Shown here: in pieces, positions 5,682-12,539 of the stretch
Layout of the letters: each line of letters opens with the position of its first letter
Position numbering within the stretch: position 1 is the stretch's first letter
Source: Bacilli bacterium
GTDB taxonomy: Bacteria > Bacillota_I > Bacilli_A > RFN20 > CAG-826
Direction of reading: 5' to 3'
Length of the DNA stretch: 12,816 nt
Assembly: GCA_900767825.1 (NCBI GenBank)
Contig: CAAGAN010000001.1
Span: forward strand, 1-12,816
The notes under the pieces: model-generated
The model's input: the letters and a program-made list of their open reading frames with translations, nothing else
What the model was told of the DNA's origin: nothing
Database searches by the model: none
Made by a program: the position numbers and the translations under genes

Positions 5682-8408
5682 ATGTACGAGAACAAGAATT
5701 TTAACGAAGTAATCGACGTTTTTAATTCAAATGAGGAATCTGGATTAAGTGAAGACGAAGCTAAATCTAGATTAGAGAAAAACGGGAAGAACAAATTAGA
5801 GGAAAAGGCCTCTGACCCATGGTGGAAGATATTCCTAGACAATATCAAAGACCCAATGACTTTAATATTGGCCATTGCTGCTATTATTTCTTTGGTTCTA
5901 GGTATCATCAACATGGTAAAAGGGACTGAAGGCCCTGAAGCCTTAGCAGATGTATTCATCATATTCGGTGTAGTCATATTAAATGCCACGATTGGTACAA
6001 TCCAAGAAATGAAGGCCGAGAAAGCTCTTGAAGCCTTAAAGAAAATGTCTGCCCCGACTGCAACGGTAAGAAGGGGAGACAAGATTATTGATATACCTGC
6101 CGAAGATTTGGTAGTAGGAGATATAGTAATCCTAGAAGAAGGCAGGACTGTCCCAGCTGATTTACGTTTGATAAAAAGCTTTGCCATTAAGGCTGATGAA
6201 TCTTCTCTTACTGGAGAATCTGTCCCAGCCGAAAAAGATGCTTCTATTGTCTTAAGTGAAGAAGTAGGTGTTGGGGATAGGGTAAACGAAGTATTTATGT
6301 CTACTCCTATTGTCTATGGCAGAGGTGAAGGTATCGTAATCGCTACTGGAATGAATACCGAAATTGGACGTATTGCCTCAATGTTATCTAGTGAAGGAGA
6401 AGAAATGACTCCTTTGCAAAAGAAACTAGCAGGATTATCCAAATTCCTAGGTTATCTAACTATCGGTATTGTTGTCTTGATGTTAGTAGTAAAGATTATA
6501 TGGGCTTTAATAAACGGCAACATCGAATCCGAATGGAGCCAAGCCTTACTTGATTCAGTTGCCTTAGCAGTTGCTGCTATTCCAGAAGGGCTTACTGCTG
6601 TTGTTACTATTGTCTTAGCCATGGGTATGACTAAGATGGTAAAAGTCAATACCATCGTTAGACGTCTAGCATCGGTTGAAACTTTAGGTGCAGTTTCCTT
6701 TGTCTGTTCAGATAAAACAGGAACTCTTACCCAAAACAAGATGACTGTAGTTGAAGCCTATTACAACAATAAAGATTATGATAAAGACCATATAACCGAC
6801 AAGGAATTAAGCTTACTTGCTAAAGGCATGTGCCTATGTAGCAATGCCAAAATCGAAAATGGGACCTATGGCGATCCTACTGAAGTTGCCCTTGTCGAAT
6901 TTGCCTCTAAATTAGGTTATCCAAAATCTGAATTAGAAAAGCAAACCCCTAGAATTGATGAACTTCCTTTTGATTCAGTTAGGAAGATGATGTCAACATT
7001 ACACCAAACCCCGGTTGGAAACTTAATCTATACAAAAGGTGCGATGGACCAAGTATTGAAACATACCACCAAGATTTATAAAGACTGCAAGGAAGTCTCT
7101 ATTACCAAAAAGGATATAGAAGATATAAAGAACGCCGCTTCTAATATGTCTAATAAGGCTCTTAGGGTATTAGCCTTATCTATGGCTAGTAATGATTCCA
7201 TCAAAGAAGATGATTTGATATTTGTTGGATTAGTAGGTATGGTCGACCCACCAAGAGAAGCTGCTAAACCTGCAGTTGCTACTTTAAAGAAGGCTGGAAT
7301 TACAACCGTAATGATTACTGGCGACCATAAAGATACAGCCTTTGCAATTGCTAAAGAATTAGGCATTGCCTCTAGTTTAGACGAGTGTATGTCTGGAGAT
7401 GAAATTGATGCTTTAGATGAAAAGCAATTACAAGAAGCCGTCAAGAAAGTCAGGGTATTTGCTAGGGTATCCCCTCAAAATAAAGTTGAGATAGTCAAGG
7501 CTATCAAGGCAAATGGAAATATAGCAGCCATGACTGGAGATGGAGTCAATGACGCTCCATCATTAAAATCTGCCGATATCGGTATAGCCATGGGCATAAC
7601 AGGAACTGACGTTGCTAAGGGTGCGGCCGACATGGTCCTTACTGATGATAATTTCGCTTCTATTGAAAAAGCAGTAGAAGAAGGAAGGGGAATATATGCA
7701 AATATCAAGAAAACCATATTGTTCCTTCTTTCATCTAATATCGGTGAAGTCATATGTATGCTTATTGCAGCTCTAGTTGGATTAGATACCCCATTAATTG
7801 CTATTCACTTACTATGGGTTAACTTAATTACCGATTCCTTACCTGCAATTGCTTTAGGTTCAGATAAGAAACCTGATGATATCATGGAGGATAAGCCTCG
7901 TGATTCCAAAGAATCCTTATTTAGCCATGGTGGGTATCTAATTACATTTGGATATGGCTTGGTTATTGGACTTATTACCTTAGCGGCTTTCTTATTAAAG
8001 CCAATGCTAAATGGCAATTTTACCCCAGCAGATATCAATGCCTTCTTAGATACTGTTAATGCAGATGGAGTTAAGCATAACCTAGAAGAAGCCCAATCCA
8101 TGGCCTTCTGTGTCCTTTCTTTCTCTGAACTATTCCATATGTTAGGCATGACTAATACAAAGAAGAGCTTTGTTCATGTATTCAAGGACAAGAATATCTT
8201 GTTATGGGTATCATTCTTCCTAGGCATTGGGTTACAGTTAGCAGTTATTGAAACTCCTTATGTCAATAGTGCATTCTCTGTCTATCCTCTCCATGATGAA
8301 CCAATGGATTACCTATATGTATTTGTCTTATCTATTGTTCCATTAGTAGTACATGAAATAGCAGTCTTAATAATGTTTATCAAAAAGAAGTTATCCAAAA
8401 AGGCTTAG
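5682..8408 (+). CDS. P2A-type (SERCA-like) cation-transporting P-type ATPase
   Basis: This 908-residue membrane pump uses ATP to export divalent cations. Domains in order: N-terminal cation-ATPase domain (1-60), actuator with TGES (177-180), phosphorylation motif DKTGT with D344, nucleotide-binding domain with KGA (452-454), hinge TGDHK (546-550) and GDGVND (619-624), then the C-terminal membrane helices. Calcium-site residues of SERCA are all visible: E302 in AAIPEGL (helix 4), N686 and E689 in SSNIGEV (helix 5), N714, T717 and D718 in NLITDSLP (helix 6), and E816 (helix 8). Both ion sites therefore look intact. The start is the ATG at 5682, preceded by AGGAG (5664-5668) and AAAGGA (5671-5676). 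The in-frame GTG at 5625 lies inside the riboswitch and is rejected. The manganese riboswitch upstream points to Mn2+ (perhaps also Ca2+) efflux, as known for MgtA of pneumococcus and YoaB of Lactococcus. Confidence 0.93.
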   Translation: MYENKNFNEVIDVFNSNEESGLSEDEAKSRLEKNGKNKLEEKASDPWWKIFLDNIKDPMTLILAIAAIISLVLGIINMVKGTEGPEALADVFIIFGVVILNATIGTIQEMKAEKALEALKKMSAPTATVRRGDKIIDIPAEDLVVGDIVILEEGRTVPADLRLIKSFAIKADESSLTGESVPAEKDASIVLSEEVGVGDRVNEVFMSTPIVYGRGEGIVIATGMNTEIGRIASMLSSEGEEMTPLQKKLAGLSKFLGYLTIGIVVLMLVVKIIWALINGNIESEWSQALLDSVALAVAAIPEGLTAVVTIVLAMGMTKMVKVNTIVRRLASVETLGAVSFVCSDKTGTLTQNKMTVVEAYYNNKDYDKDHITDKELSLLAKGMCLCSNAKIENGTYGDPTEVALVEFASKLGYPKSELEKQTPRIDELPFDSVRKMMSTLHQTPVGNLIYTKGAMDQVLKHTTKIYKDCKEVSITKKDIEDIKNAASNMSNKALRVLALSMASNDSIKEDDLIFVGLVGMVDPPREAAKPAVATLKKAGITTVMITGDHKDTAFAIAKELGIASSLDECMSGDEIDALDEKQLQEAVKKVRVFARVSPQNKVEIVKAIKANGNIAAMTGDGVNDAPSLKSADIGIAMGITGTDVAKGAADMVLTDDNFASIEKAVEEGRGIYANIKKTILFLLSSNIGEVICMLIAALVGLDTPLIAIHLLWVNLITDSLPAIALGSDKKPDDIMEDKPRDSKESLFSHGGYLITFGYGLVIGLITLAAFLLKPMLNGNFTPADINAFLDTVNADGVKHNLEEAQSMAFCVLSFSELFHMLGMTNTKKSFVHVFKDKNILLWVSFFLGIGLQLAVIETPYVNSAFSVYPLHDEPMDYLYVFVLSIVPLVVHEIAVLIMFIKKKLSKKA

Positions 8409-8412
8409 TAAG

Positions 8413-8445
8413 TATCCCCCTCTAGAAATGGAGGGGGATATTTTT
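8413..8445 (+). terminator. Strong intrinsic terminator after the ATPase
   Basis: TATCCCCCTC (8413-8422) pairs perfectly with GAGGGGGATA (8431-8440) around an eight-base loop and is followed by TTTTT. It is a textbook terminator five bases after the ATPase stop codon. Confidence 0.95.
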
Positions 8446-8446
8446 C

Positions 8447-8475
8447 TTGATAAAATAGGCAAGTTTGCTTATATT
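8447..8475 (+). promoter_or_regulatory. Promoter of the tRNA-Thr gene
   Basis: TTGATA (8447-8452), a 17-base spacer and TATATT (8470-8475) form a near-consensus promoter, with the start expected about four bases before the mature tRNA 5' end. It lies directly after the ATPase terminator. Confidence 0.75.
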
Positions 8476-8485
8476 ATCCCAAGTT

Positions 8486-8561
8486 GCCGACTTAGCTCAA
8501 TTGGCAGAGCAACGCATTCGTAATGCGTAGGTTGATGGTTCAATTCCGTTAGTCGGCACCA
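8486..8561 (+). tRNA. tRNA-Thr (anticodon CGU)
   Basis: All four arms fold. The acceptor is GCCGACT (8486-8492) with AGTCGGC (8551-8557), and the D stem is GCTC with GAGC. The anticodon stem is ACGCA with TGCGT around TTCGTAA, placing the anticodon CGT at 8519-8521 to read ACG (Thr). The variable loop is AGGTT, and the T arm is GATGG / TTCAATT / CCGTT with two G-U pairs. The discriminator is A, and CCA is encoded at 8559-8561. A promoter lies just before it and a terminator after it, so it is transcribed alone. Confidence 0.96.
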
Positions 8562-8575
8562 ATTAGATGTCTTAG

Positions 8576-8608
8576 CATCAAGATGAATCAAAAGTCTTGA
8601 TGTTTTTT
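8576..8608 (+). terminator. Intrinsic terminator after tRNA-Thr
   Basis: CATCAAGA (8576-8583) pairs perfectly with TCTTGATG (8595-8602) around an 11-base loop, followed by TTTTTT (8603-8608), 14 bases after the encoded CCA. Confidence 0.9.
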
Positions 8609-8669
8609 ATTTCTTTTGTATGTGTAAATTTTATTCAGTTCGAACCCATTCGGATGGAATCGGATTAGG

Positions 8670-8759
8670 AAAGTCGCTCCGAAATTGGTGCAAGTCTATG
8701 TAAAAGTCCCTAGGAAATTGGTGCGGATAGCAGCAAAAGTCGCTCCGAAATTGGTGCAA
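8670..8759. repeat. Three tandem copies of a 33-bp repeat upstream of the first ATPase-nuclease gene
   Basis: Three 24-bp cores start at 8670, 8703 and 8736, exactly 33 bases apart, each sharing AAAGTC and GAAATTGGTGC and separated by unrelated 9-base spacers. Copies 1 and 3 are identical over 24 bases; copy 2 differs at about five positions. In copies 1 and 3 each core contains an imperfect dyad, GCTCC-GAAATT-GGTGC, with one T-T mismatch. The last copy ends about seven bases before the -35 region of the ATPase promoter. A degenerate partial copy may precede at about 8636-8657. The spacing is about three helical turns, which suits side-by-side protein binding. No known family of repeats is claimed. 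Confidence 0.9.
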
Positions 8760-8765
8760 AAACAT

Positions 8766-8794
8766 TTTATAATCCCTTTAAAATCGAATATAAT
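8766..8794 (+). promoter_or_regulatory. Candidate promoter of the first ATPase-nuclease gene
   Basis: A perfect -10 box TATAAT (8789-8794) lies 17 bases after a weak -35, TTTATA (8766-8771). The start near 8801 would give a leader of about 18 bases holding the SD. A second TATAAT at 8768-8773 has no fitting -35. The position just after the repeat array suggests regulation by repeat-bound protein. Confidence 0.55.
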
Positions 8795-8818
8795 ATGCTT
8801 ATAAGAGAGGAAAGGCTT

Positions 8819-10165
8819 ATGGAAGATATATATTTTAGAAGAAAGATTGATTGCCAATTGAAAGAATGGTTTAACGATAAAGGCCACTCGCCAGCGGTTA
8901 TTTATGGAATTAGGCAATGTGGTAAAAGCGAAAGCATAAAACACTTTGCTAAAAATAATTATAAGTATGTCAATCATGTTGATTTTTGGAAAACGCCTAA
9001 TGCAATATCTGTCTTCGAAAAGTCCTTAGATGTTAATGCGATTGTTAAATCTCTCTCCGCCTTGTTTCCATCTTTTAAATTTGTTCCTCACGAGACCGTG
9101 CTAATCTTAGATGAAGTTCAAGATTGCCCAAAGGCAAGACTGGCACTTAAATTTTTTAAAGAAGATGGAAGATTTGATGTTATAGCTAGTGGCTCTTATA
9201 TTGGGCTAAACATAGATACTAATGGAGTTGCTAAACCTAGTGGTTCAGAAGATTTGTTTGAAATGAAAACTATGGATTTCGAAGAATTCTTATGGGCGTT
9301 AGGCTATGATGATAGTCAAATTAACAACTTGTTAGGTTATTTTCGTAAAAAAATAGAAGTACCTAAAGCAATTCACGATCAAATGAAGCAATTGTTTAAC
9401 GAATATGTTTGTGTTGGCGGTTATCCAGAAGCCGTTCTTAAATTTATTCAAACAAATAGTTATTTTGAATCCTTTAAAAAGGTCAAGAGTTTGATAATCG
9501 ATATCAAAGGAGATCCATCAAAAAGACTAAATGCAGAAAAGAAGCCATTATATACAGTGACCGAGGTTGCAAGAATCCAAAGAGTATTTGATTTAATCGC
9601 ATCTTTTATAGTTGAAGACAATCATAGATTCGTAATGTCGAAAATAAGCGGTAATAGTTATCAAAGAGATGATGCCGTGACTTATTTGCTAAATTCTTCT
9701 GTAGCTTTCAAAGCAAATAACGTTCAAGTTCCATCTTTACCTCTAGGAGTTCGCAAAATAGAGGGCGACTTCAAACTATTCTATGCCGATATCGGAATAA
9801 TGATTAATGTTTTGGGGTATGATACAATTCAAGGTATTTTGAATGACAAACTTGGTATGAATAAAGGCTATTTATATGAAGCGACTGTTGCTGATTCATT
9901 GTATAAAGCAAACATACCTTTATATTATTTTGGCAAAGATAGTGGTTTAGAAGTGGATTTGGTTATTTCGTACAAAAATGAAGCAACATTAATCGAAACC
10001 AAGGCCAAAACAGGCAATACCAAATCAAGTAAGACAATAATGAAAAAGCCTGATCATTATGGAAAAACTAAGTTAATTAAGATTGGTGATTATAACGTTT
10101 CAGAAGAGGGTGACATTATTACGATTCCACATTATCTTGTTTTTGCATTGGGCAAGCAGCCTTAA
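8819..10165 (+). CDS. P-loop ATPase with DUF4143-type C-terminal nuclease-like domain
   Basis: This 448-residue protein has the AAA_14 plus DUF4143 architecture. The N-terminal ATPase has a Walker A motif, GIRQCGKS (30-37), a Walker B, VLILDEVQD (94-102), with D98 and E99, and a sensor-like strand, VIASGS (121-126). The family motif GGYPEAV (200-206) marks the end of the ATPase part, followed by a helical section. The C-terminal domain (about 310-448) shows a PD-(D/E)XK-like pattern: E354, GLEVD with E378 and D380, and ETK with E393 and K395. Proteins of this family are widespread and poorly understood, often variable between strains. I chose the ATG at 8819 because AGAGAGG (8804-8810) precedes it and the earlier in-frame ATG at 8795 abuts the -10 box. 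The gene stands alone behind the 33-bp repeat array and has no clear terminator. Confidence 0.88.
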   Translation: MEDIYFRRKIDCQLKEWFNDKGHSPAVIYGIRQCGKSESIKHFAKNNYKYVNHVDFWKTPNAISVFEKSLDVNAIVKSLSALFPSFKFVPHETVLILDEVQDCPKARLALKFFKEDGRFDVIASGSYIGLNIDTNGVAKPSGSEDLFEMKTMDFEEFLWALGYDDSQINNLLGYFRKKIEVPKAIHDQMKQLFNEYVCVGGYPEAVLKFIQTNSYFESFKKVKSLIIDIKGDPSKRLNAEKKPLYTVTEVARIQRVFDLIASFIVEDNHRFVMSKISGNSYQRDDAVTYLLNSSVAFKANNVQVPSLPLGVRKIEGDFKLFYADIGIMINVLGYDTIQGILNDKLGMNKGYLYEATVADSLYKANIPLYYFGKDSGLEVDLVISYKNEATLIETKAKTGNTKSSKTIMKKPDHYGKTKLIKIGDYNVSEEGDIITIPHYLVFALGKQP

Positions 10166-10312
10166 GGAATTGCGAAATTACATCTTTTGCTTTTTATTGA
10201 TCATTCCTGCTTAATTGGCATAGATTGCGACGCAGCCTTTCTATTGTCCGCCCATATAAATTAAACTTGACTATTTTCATAAACAAAATCGAAAGCTCTG
10301 TTTTTCATATAT
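10166..10312. other. Intergenic stretch with no clear feature
   Basis: No convincing gene, RNA or terminator was found. There is a CCTTAAGG palindrome overlapping the preceding stop codon and a T-run at about 10190-10196, but no stable stem before it, so termination of the first ATPase gene is unexplained. Short open frames here have no SD. Confidence 0.4.
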
Positions 10313-10395
10313 AGGTTTACGGAAAGGTTTACTACTAATGTTTACATGGTTTACGGAATGGTTTACGGAATGGTTTACGGAAAGGTTTACAATAC
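10313..10395. repeat. Short tandem repeat array, seven GTTTAC units (about 12-bp period)
   Basis: GTTTAC occurs in the same orientation at 10315, 10327, 10340, 10349, 10361, 10373 and 10385, with spacings of 12, 13, 9, 12, 12 and 12. The fullest unit is GGTTTACGGAAT or GGTTTACGGAAA. The middle unit (10337-10347, AATGTTTACAT) is degenerate. The array resembles iterons or a variable-number tandem repeat. It lies about 285 bp before the second ATPase-nuclease gene and just before an orphan reading-frame fragment. Confidence 0.9.
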
Positions 10396-10425
10396 TACCA
10401 CGTCTAACAAGGTGCTTTAAAGACA

Positions 10426-10581
10426 TTGAATAGGTTTGCTTCTTATGGGGTTTTAAAAGAAATAGATTCTACTTCCAAAGTAAAATTATTTGACGTTAAT
10501 AGAAGTAACATCCTTTATGCATTGAAAAACTTCGGCTATAAAGCTAGAAAATCTAAAAACAAATTACCTTATATTTGTTGA
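10426..10581 (+). pseudogene. Orphan open frame, possible gene remnant (about 51 codons)
   Basis: From a TTG at 10426 the frame stays open to a TGA at 10579-10581 and encodes a plausible soluble stretch, with NRFASYGVLKEID near the start and FDVNRSNILYALKNFGYK followed by a basic end, KARKSKNKLPYIC. Composition (Lys, Asn, Phe, Tyr; helix-like spacing) looks coding and could be the end of a small winged-helix-type domain. There is no ATG, no SD and no upstream extension: a stop in frame at about 10405 cuts it off right after the GTTTAC array. It may be the decayed 3' end of a gene whose 5' part was lost, or chance. I do not recognise a family. Confidence 0.35.
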
Positions 10582-10611
10582 TTTATTTTAAGTATGTTTT
10601 CTTCTTTCGAA

Positions 10612-10660
10612 TTATAACCCCTTGACAACATTAGAAACAGGGGTTATAAAGGGGTTATAA
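10612..10660. promoter_or_regulatory. Operator-like triple GGGGTTATAA element around a consensus promoter
   Basis: TTATAACCCC (10612-10621) is the exact reverse complement of GGGGTTATAA at 10640-10649, which is repeated directly at 10651-10660. The first half-site touches the -35 box, the second covers the -10 box and the third covers the expected start site. Such placement is typical of a repressor or autoregulator site. The binding protein is unknown. Confidence 0.75.
10622..10650 (+). promoter_or_regulatory. Promoter of the second ATPase-nuclease gene
   Basis: A perfect -35 TTGACA (10622-10627), a 17-base spacer and a -10 TATAAA (10645-10650) make one of the best promoters in the window. 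Transcription should start near 10657, leaving a leader of about 22 bases with AGGAA (10666-10670) as SD. It is enclosed by the GGGGTTATAA elements, so a strong promoter is likely held under tight control. Confidence 0.85.
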
Positions 10661-10678
10661 ATTTTAGGAACCCCAAAA

Positions 10679-12478
10679 ATGAGCAATGAAGAAATCAAAA
10701 ATAAATTATACGAGCTTAGAGAAGAGATAAGCCAATTGCCGATTGGCTATATTTCAAAGAAGAACATAAATGGAAAGACCAAATATTATTTGCAATGGAA
10801 TGAAATGGGGAAAAAGAAAAGCAAATATATTGATGAGTCGTTATTAAGTGAAATAACGAATAAGATTGAAAGAAGGAAACAACTTCAAAAAAAGGAAAAA
10901 GAATTGTCTGCTTTACTTTTTAAACAACCAAAGAAAAAAACAGTAGAAGATAGACATGTCTTTAAAACATACGTATTGCTCGGTGATAATCTTAGAAGTT
11001 ATGTTTCCTCGGTCGCTAATTTCAAAAAGAGAAGTCTTTATAAAGATATCAATGATTACATTTACGGCAACACCATTAATAAAGTTTTAATTTTATATGG
11101 GTTGAGACGTACAGGAAAAACAACTTTGATACGTCAAGTTATTTCTGAAATGAATCAAATAGATTTTTCAAAAACCGCATTTATTCAGATTGGTCCTGGC
11201 ATAAAATTTGCTGACATAAATGCAGATTTGAAATACTTATTTAATAATGGTTACAAATATGTCTTTATTGATGAAGCGACTCTTATTGAAGACTTTATTG
11301 GTGGGGCTGCGCTTTTCTCTGATATATTTGCTACTAGCGGAATGAAGATAGCTCTATCAGGCACCGATTCTCTAGGATTTTTCTTTTCCGACGATGAATC
11401 GCTTTATGATCGTTCAATTTTCATCCATACAACATTTATCCCATATAAGGAATTTGAGGAAGTCCTTGGAATCAAAGGAATCGATGAATACATATGCTAT
11501 GGCGGCACAATGAGCTTTGATGGCGTTCACTATAATGAAAACTCGACTTTTGCTAGTGGTAAAAGCGTAGATGAATATGTGGACACTGCAATAGCCAGGA
11601 ATATTCAGCATTCCCTTAAATATTATCAATTCAGTGGACATTTCCGTTCTCTTTATGAGCTGTATGAGAAAAACGAACTTACAAGTGTGATAAATCGTGT
11701 TGTAGAAGATGTAAACCATCGTTTTACAATAGATGTTTTGACCAAAGATTTTATTTCAAATGATTTAGGTATTTCTTCTAGAAATCTAAGAAACGATCAC
11801 AACAATCCCAATGATATTCTTGATCGAATTGATAAAGCCTCATTTACTAATCGTCTTAAAAACTTGCTCGAAATAAGGAACAAGGAAGAACAAACGATAA
11901 AGATAACTGAAGAGCATAGAGCTGAGATAAAAGAATACCTAGATGCACTTGATTTAACTTTCGATATAGAAATACATACATTGCCTGTTGGGAAAAAGAA
12001 AGGCTACAAGACTATCTTTACTCAGCCAGGAATGAGATATTGTCAGGCAAAACAACTTGTATATTCCTTGCTTGAAGATGAAGAGTTCAAAGAACTTTCG
12101 TTAATAGATAGAAATGTAATTATTGAAAGAATTTTAAATGATATAAAAGGCAGGATGATGGAAGACATCGTTTTGCTAGAAACTAAGATTTCCAATCCAA
12201 AAAAACAGGTATTCCAATTACAATTCGCAGTTGGTGAATTTGATATGGTAGTAGTAGACCCTGTTAGCTTTACTTGCGAGATTTATGAAGTAAAACATAG
12301 CAAGGAGCAGTCTAAAGAACAATATAGGCATTTGCTGGACGAAAAGAAAACCAGTGCTACTGAATTTAGATATGGCAAGATAATGAAAAAAGCGGTTATT
12401 TACCGTGGCAAAAGCATGAAACTAGAAAATGGGATTGAATATCTGAATGTAGAGGAATATCTAAAAGGCTTAGTTTAA
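10679..12478 (+). CDS. P-loop ATPase with N-terminal basic module and C-terminal PD-(D/E)XK nuclease domain
   Basis: This 599-residue protein has three parts. Residues 18-51 form a small beta module, with LPIGYISKKNINGK then KYYLQW and GKKKSKYI. It resembles short basic segments seen in front of various mobile-element proteins and is followed by a likely coiled coil (about 52-80). The ATPase (about 95-350) has a Walker A motif, GLRRTGKTT (141-149), a Walker B, YVFIDEA (194-200), with D198 and E199, and a sensor-like strand, IALSGTDS (224-231). The C-terminal domain (about 485-599) holds E495, GEFD with D522, and YEVKHS with E537 and K539, a complete PD-(D/E)XK set. It is an AAA/DUF4143-like relative but longer than the first ATPase and only distantly similar. 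AGGAA lies eight bases before the ATG. Arg is often encoded by CGT, which is rarer in the left-hand genes and fits transfer. Function is unknown; nucleic-acid cleavage or defence is possible. Confidence 0.82.
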   Translation: MSNEEIKNKLYELREEISQLPIGYISKKNINGKTKYYLQWNEMGKKKSKYIDESLLSEITNKIERRKQLQKKEKELSALLFKQPKKKTVEDRHVFKTYVLLGDNLRSYVSSVANFKKRSLYKDINDYIYGNTINKVLILYGLRRTGKTTLIRQVISEMNQIDFSKTAFIQIGPGIKFADINADLKYLFNNGYKYVFIDEATLIEDFIGGAALFSDIFATSGMKIALSGTDSLGFFFSDDESLYDRSIFIHTTFIPYKEFEEVLGIKGIDEYICYGGTMSFDGVHYNENSTFASGKSVDEYVDTAIARNIQHSLKYYQFSGHFRSLYELYEKNELTSVINRVVEDVNHRFTIDVLTKDFISNDLGISSRNLRNDHNNPNDILDRIDKASFTNRLKNLLEIRNKEEQTIKITEEHRAEIKEYLDALDLTFDIEIHTLPVGKKKGYKTIFTQPGMRYCQAKQLVYSLLEDEEFKELSLIDRNVIIERILNDIKGRMMEDIVLLETKISNPKKQVFQLQFAVGEFDMVVVDPVSFTCEIYEVKHSKEQSKEQYRHLLDEKKTSATEFRYGKIMKKAVIYRGKSMKLENGIEYLNVEEYLKGLV

Positions 12479-12484
12479 TCGCTA

Positions 12485-12502
12485 CTAATAAGAACGTATT
12501 AG
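12485..12502. repeat. Perfect inverted repeat after the second ATPase gene
   Basis: CTAATA (12485-12490) and TATTAG (12497-12502) flank the six bases AGAACG, seven bases past the stop codon. The stem is AT-rich and no T-run follows, so it is at best a weak terminator or an mRNA end-protecting hairpin. Confidence 0.35.
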
Positions 12503-12539
12503 AAGAAAATCATATTCTGATTTACTTTTATATTTTATT

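Noticed and set aside
5582..6187. Long antisense open frame (about 200 codons) across the riboswitch and the start of the ATPase
   Set aside because: It overlaps a conserved RNA and a clearly coding ATPase region, has no SD, and its translation is low-complexity Ser/Ile/Leu typical of antisense frames.
8670..8759. CRISPR-like array
   Set aside because: Spacers are only nine bases, there are only three units and no cas genes are in view.
8628..8801. Forward open frame through the 33-bp repeats (repeating KVAPKLV)
   Set aside because: There is no ATG with an SD at its start. Differences between copies change amino acids, and the frame runs into the promoter of the ATPase gene.
8795..8818. Upstream ATG for the first ATPase gene
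   Set aside because: It directly follows the -10 box, before the expected transcription start. The ATG at 8819 has the SD.
8696..8977. Antisense open frame covering the 33-bp repeats and the start of the first ATPase gene
   Set aside because: It has no SD or promoter and owes its length to the repeat period being a multiple of three.
10338..10433. Short peptide frame (MFTWFTE type) running through the GTTTAC array
   Set aside because: It has no SD and its length comes from the 12-bp period; it ends soon after the array.
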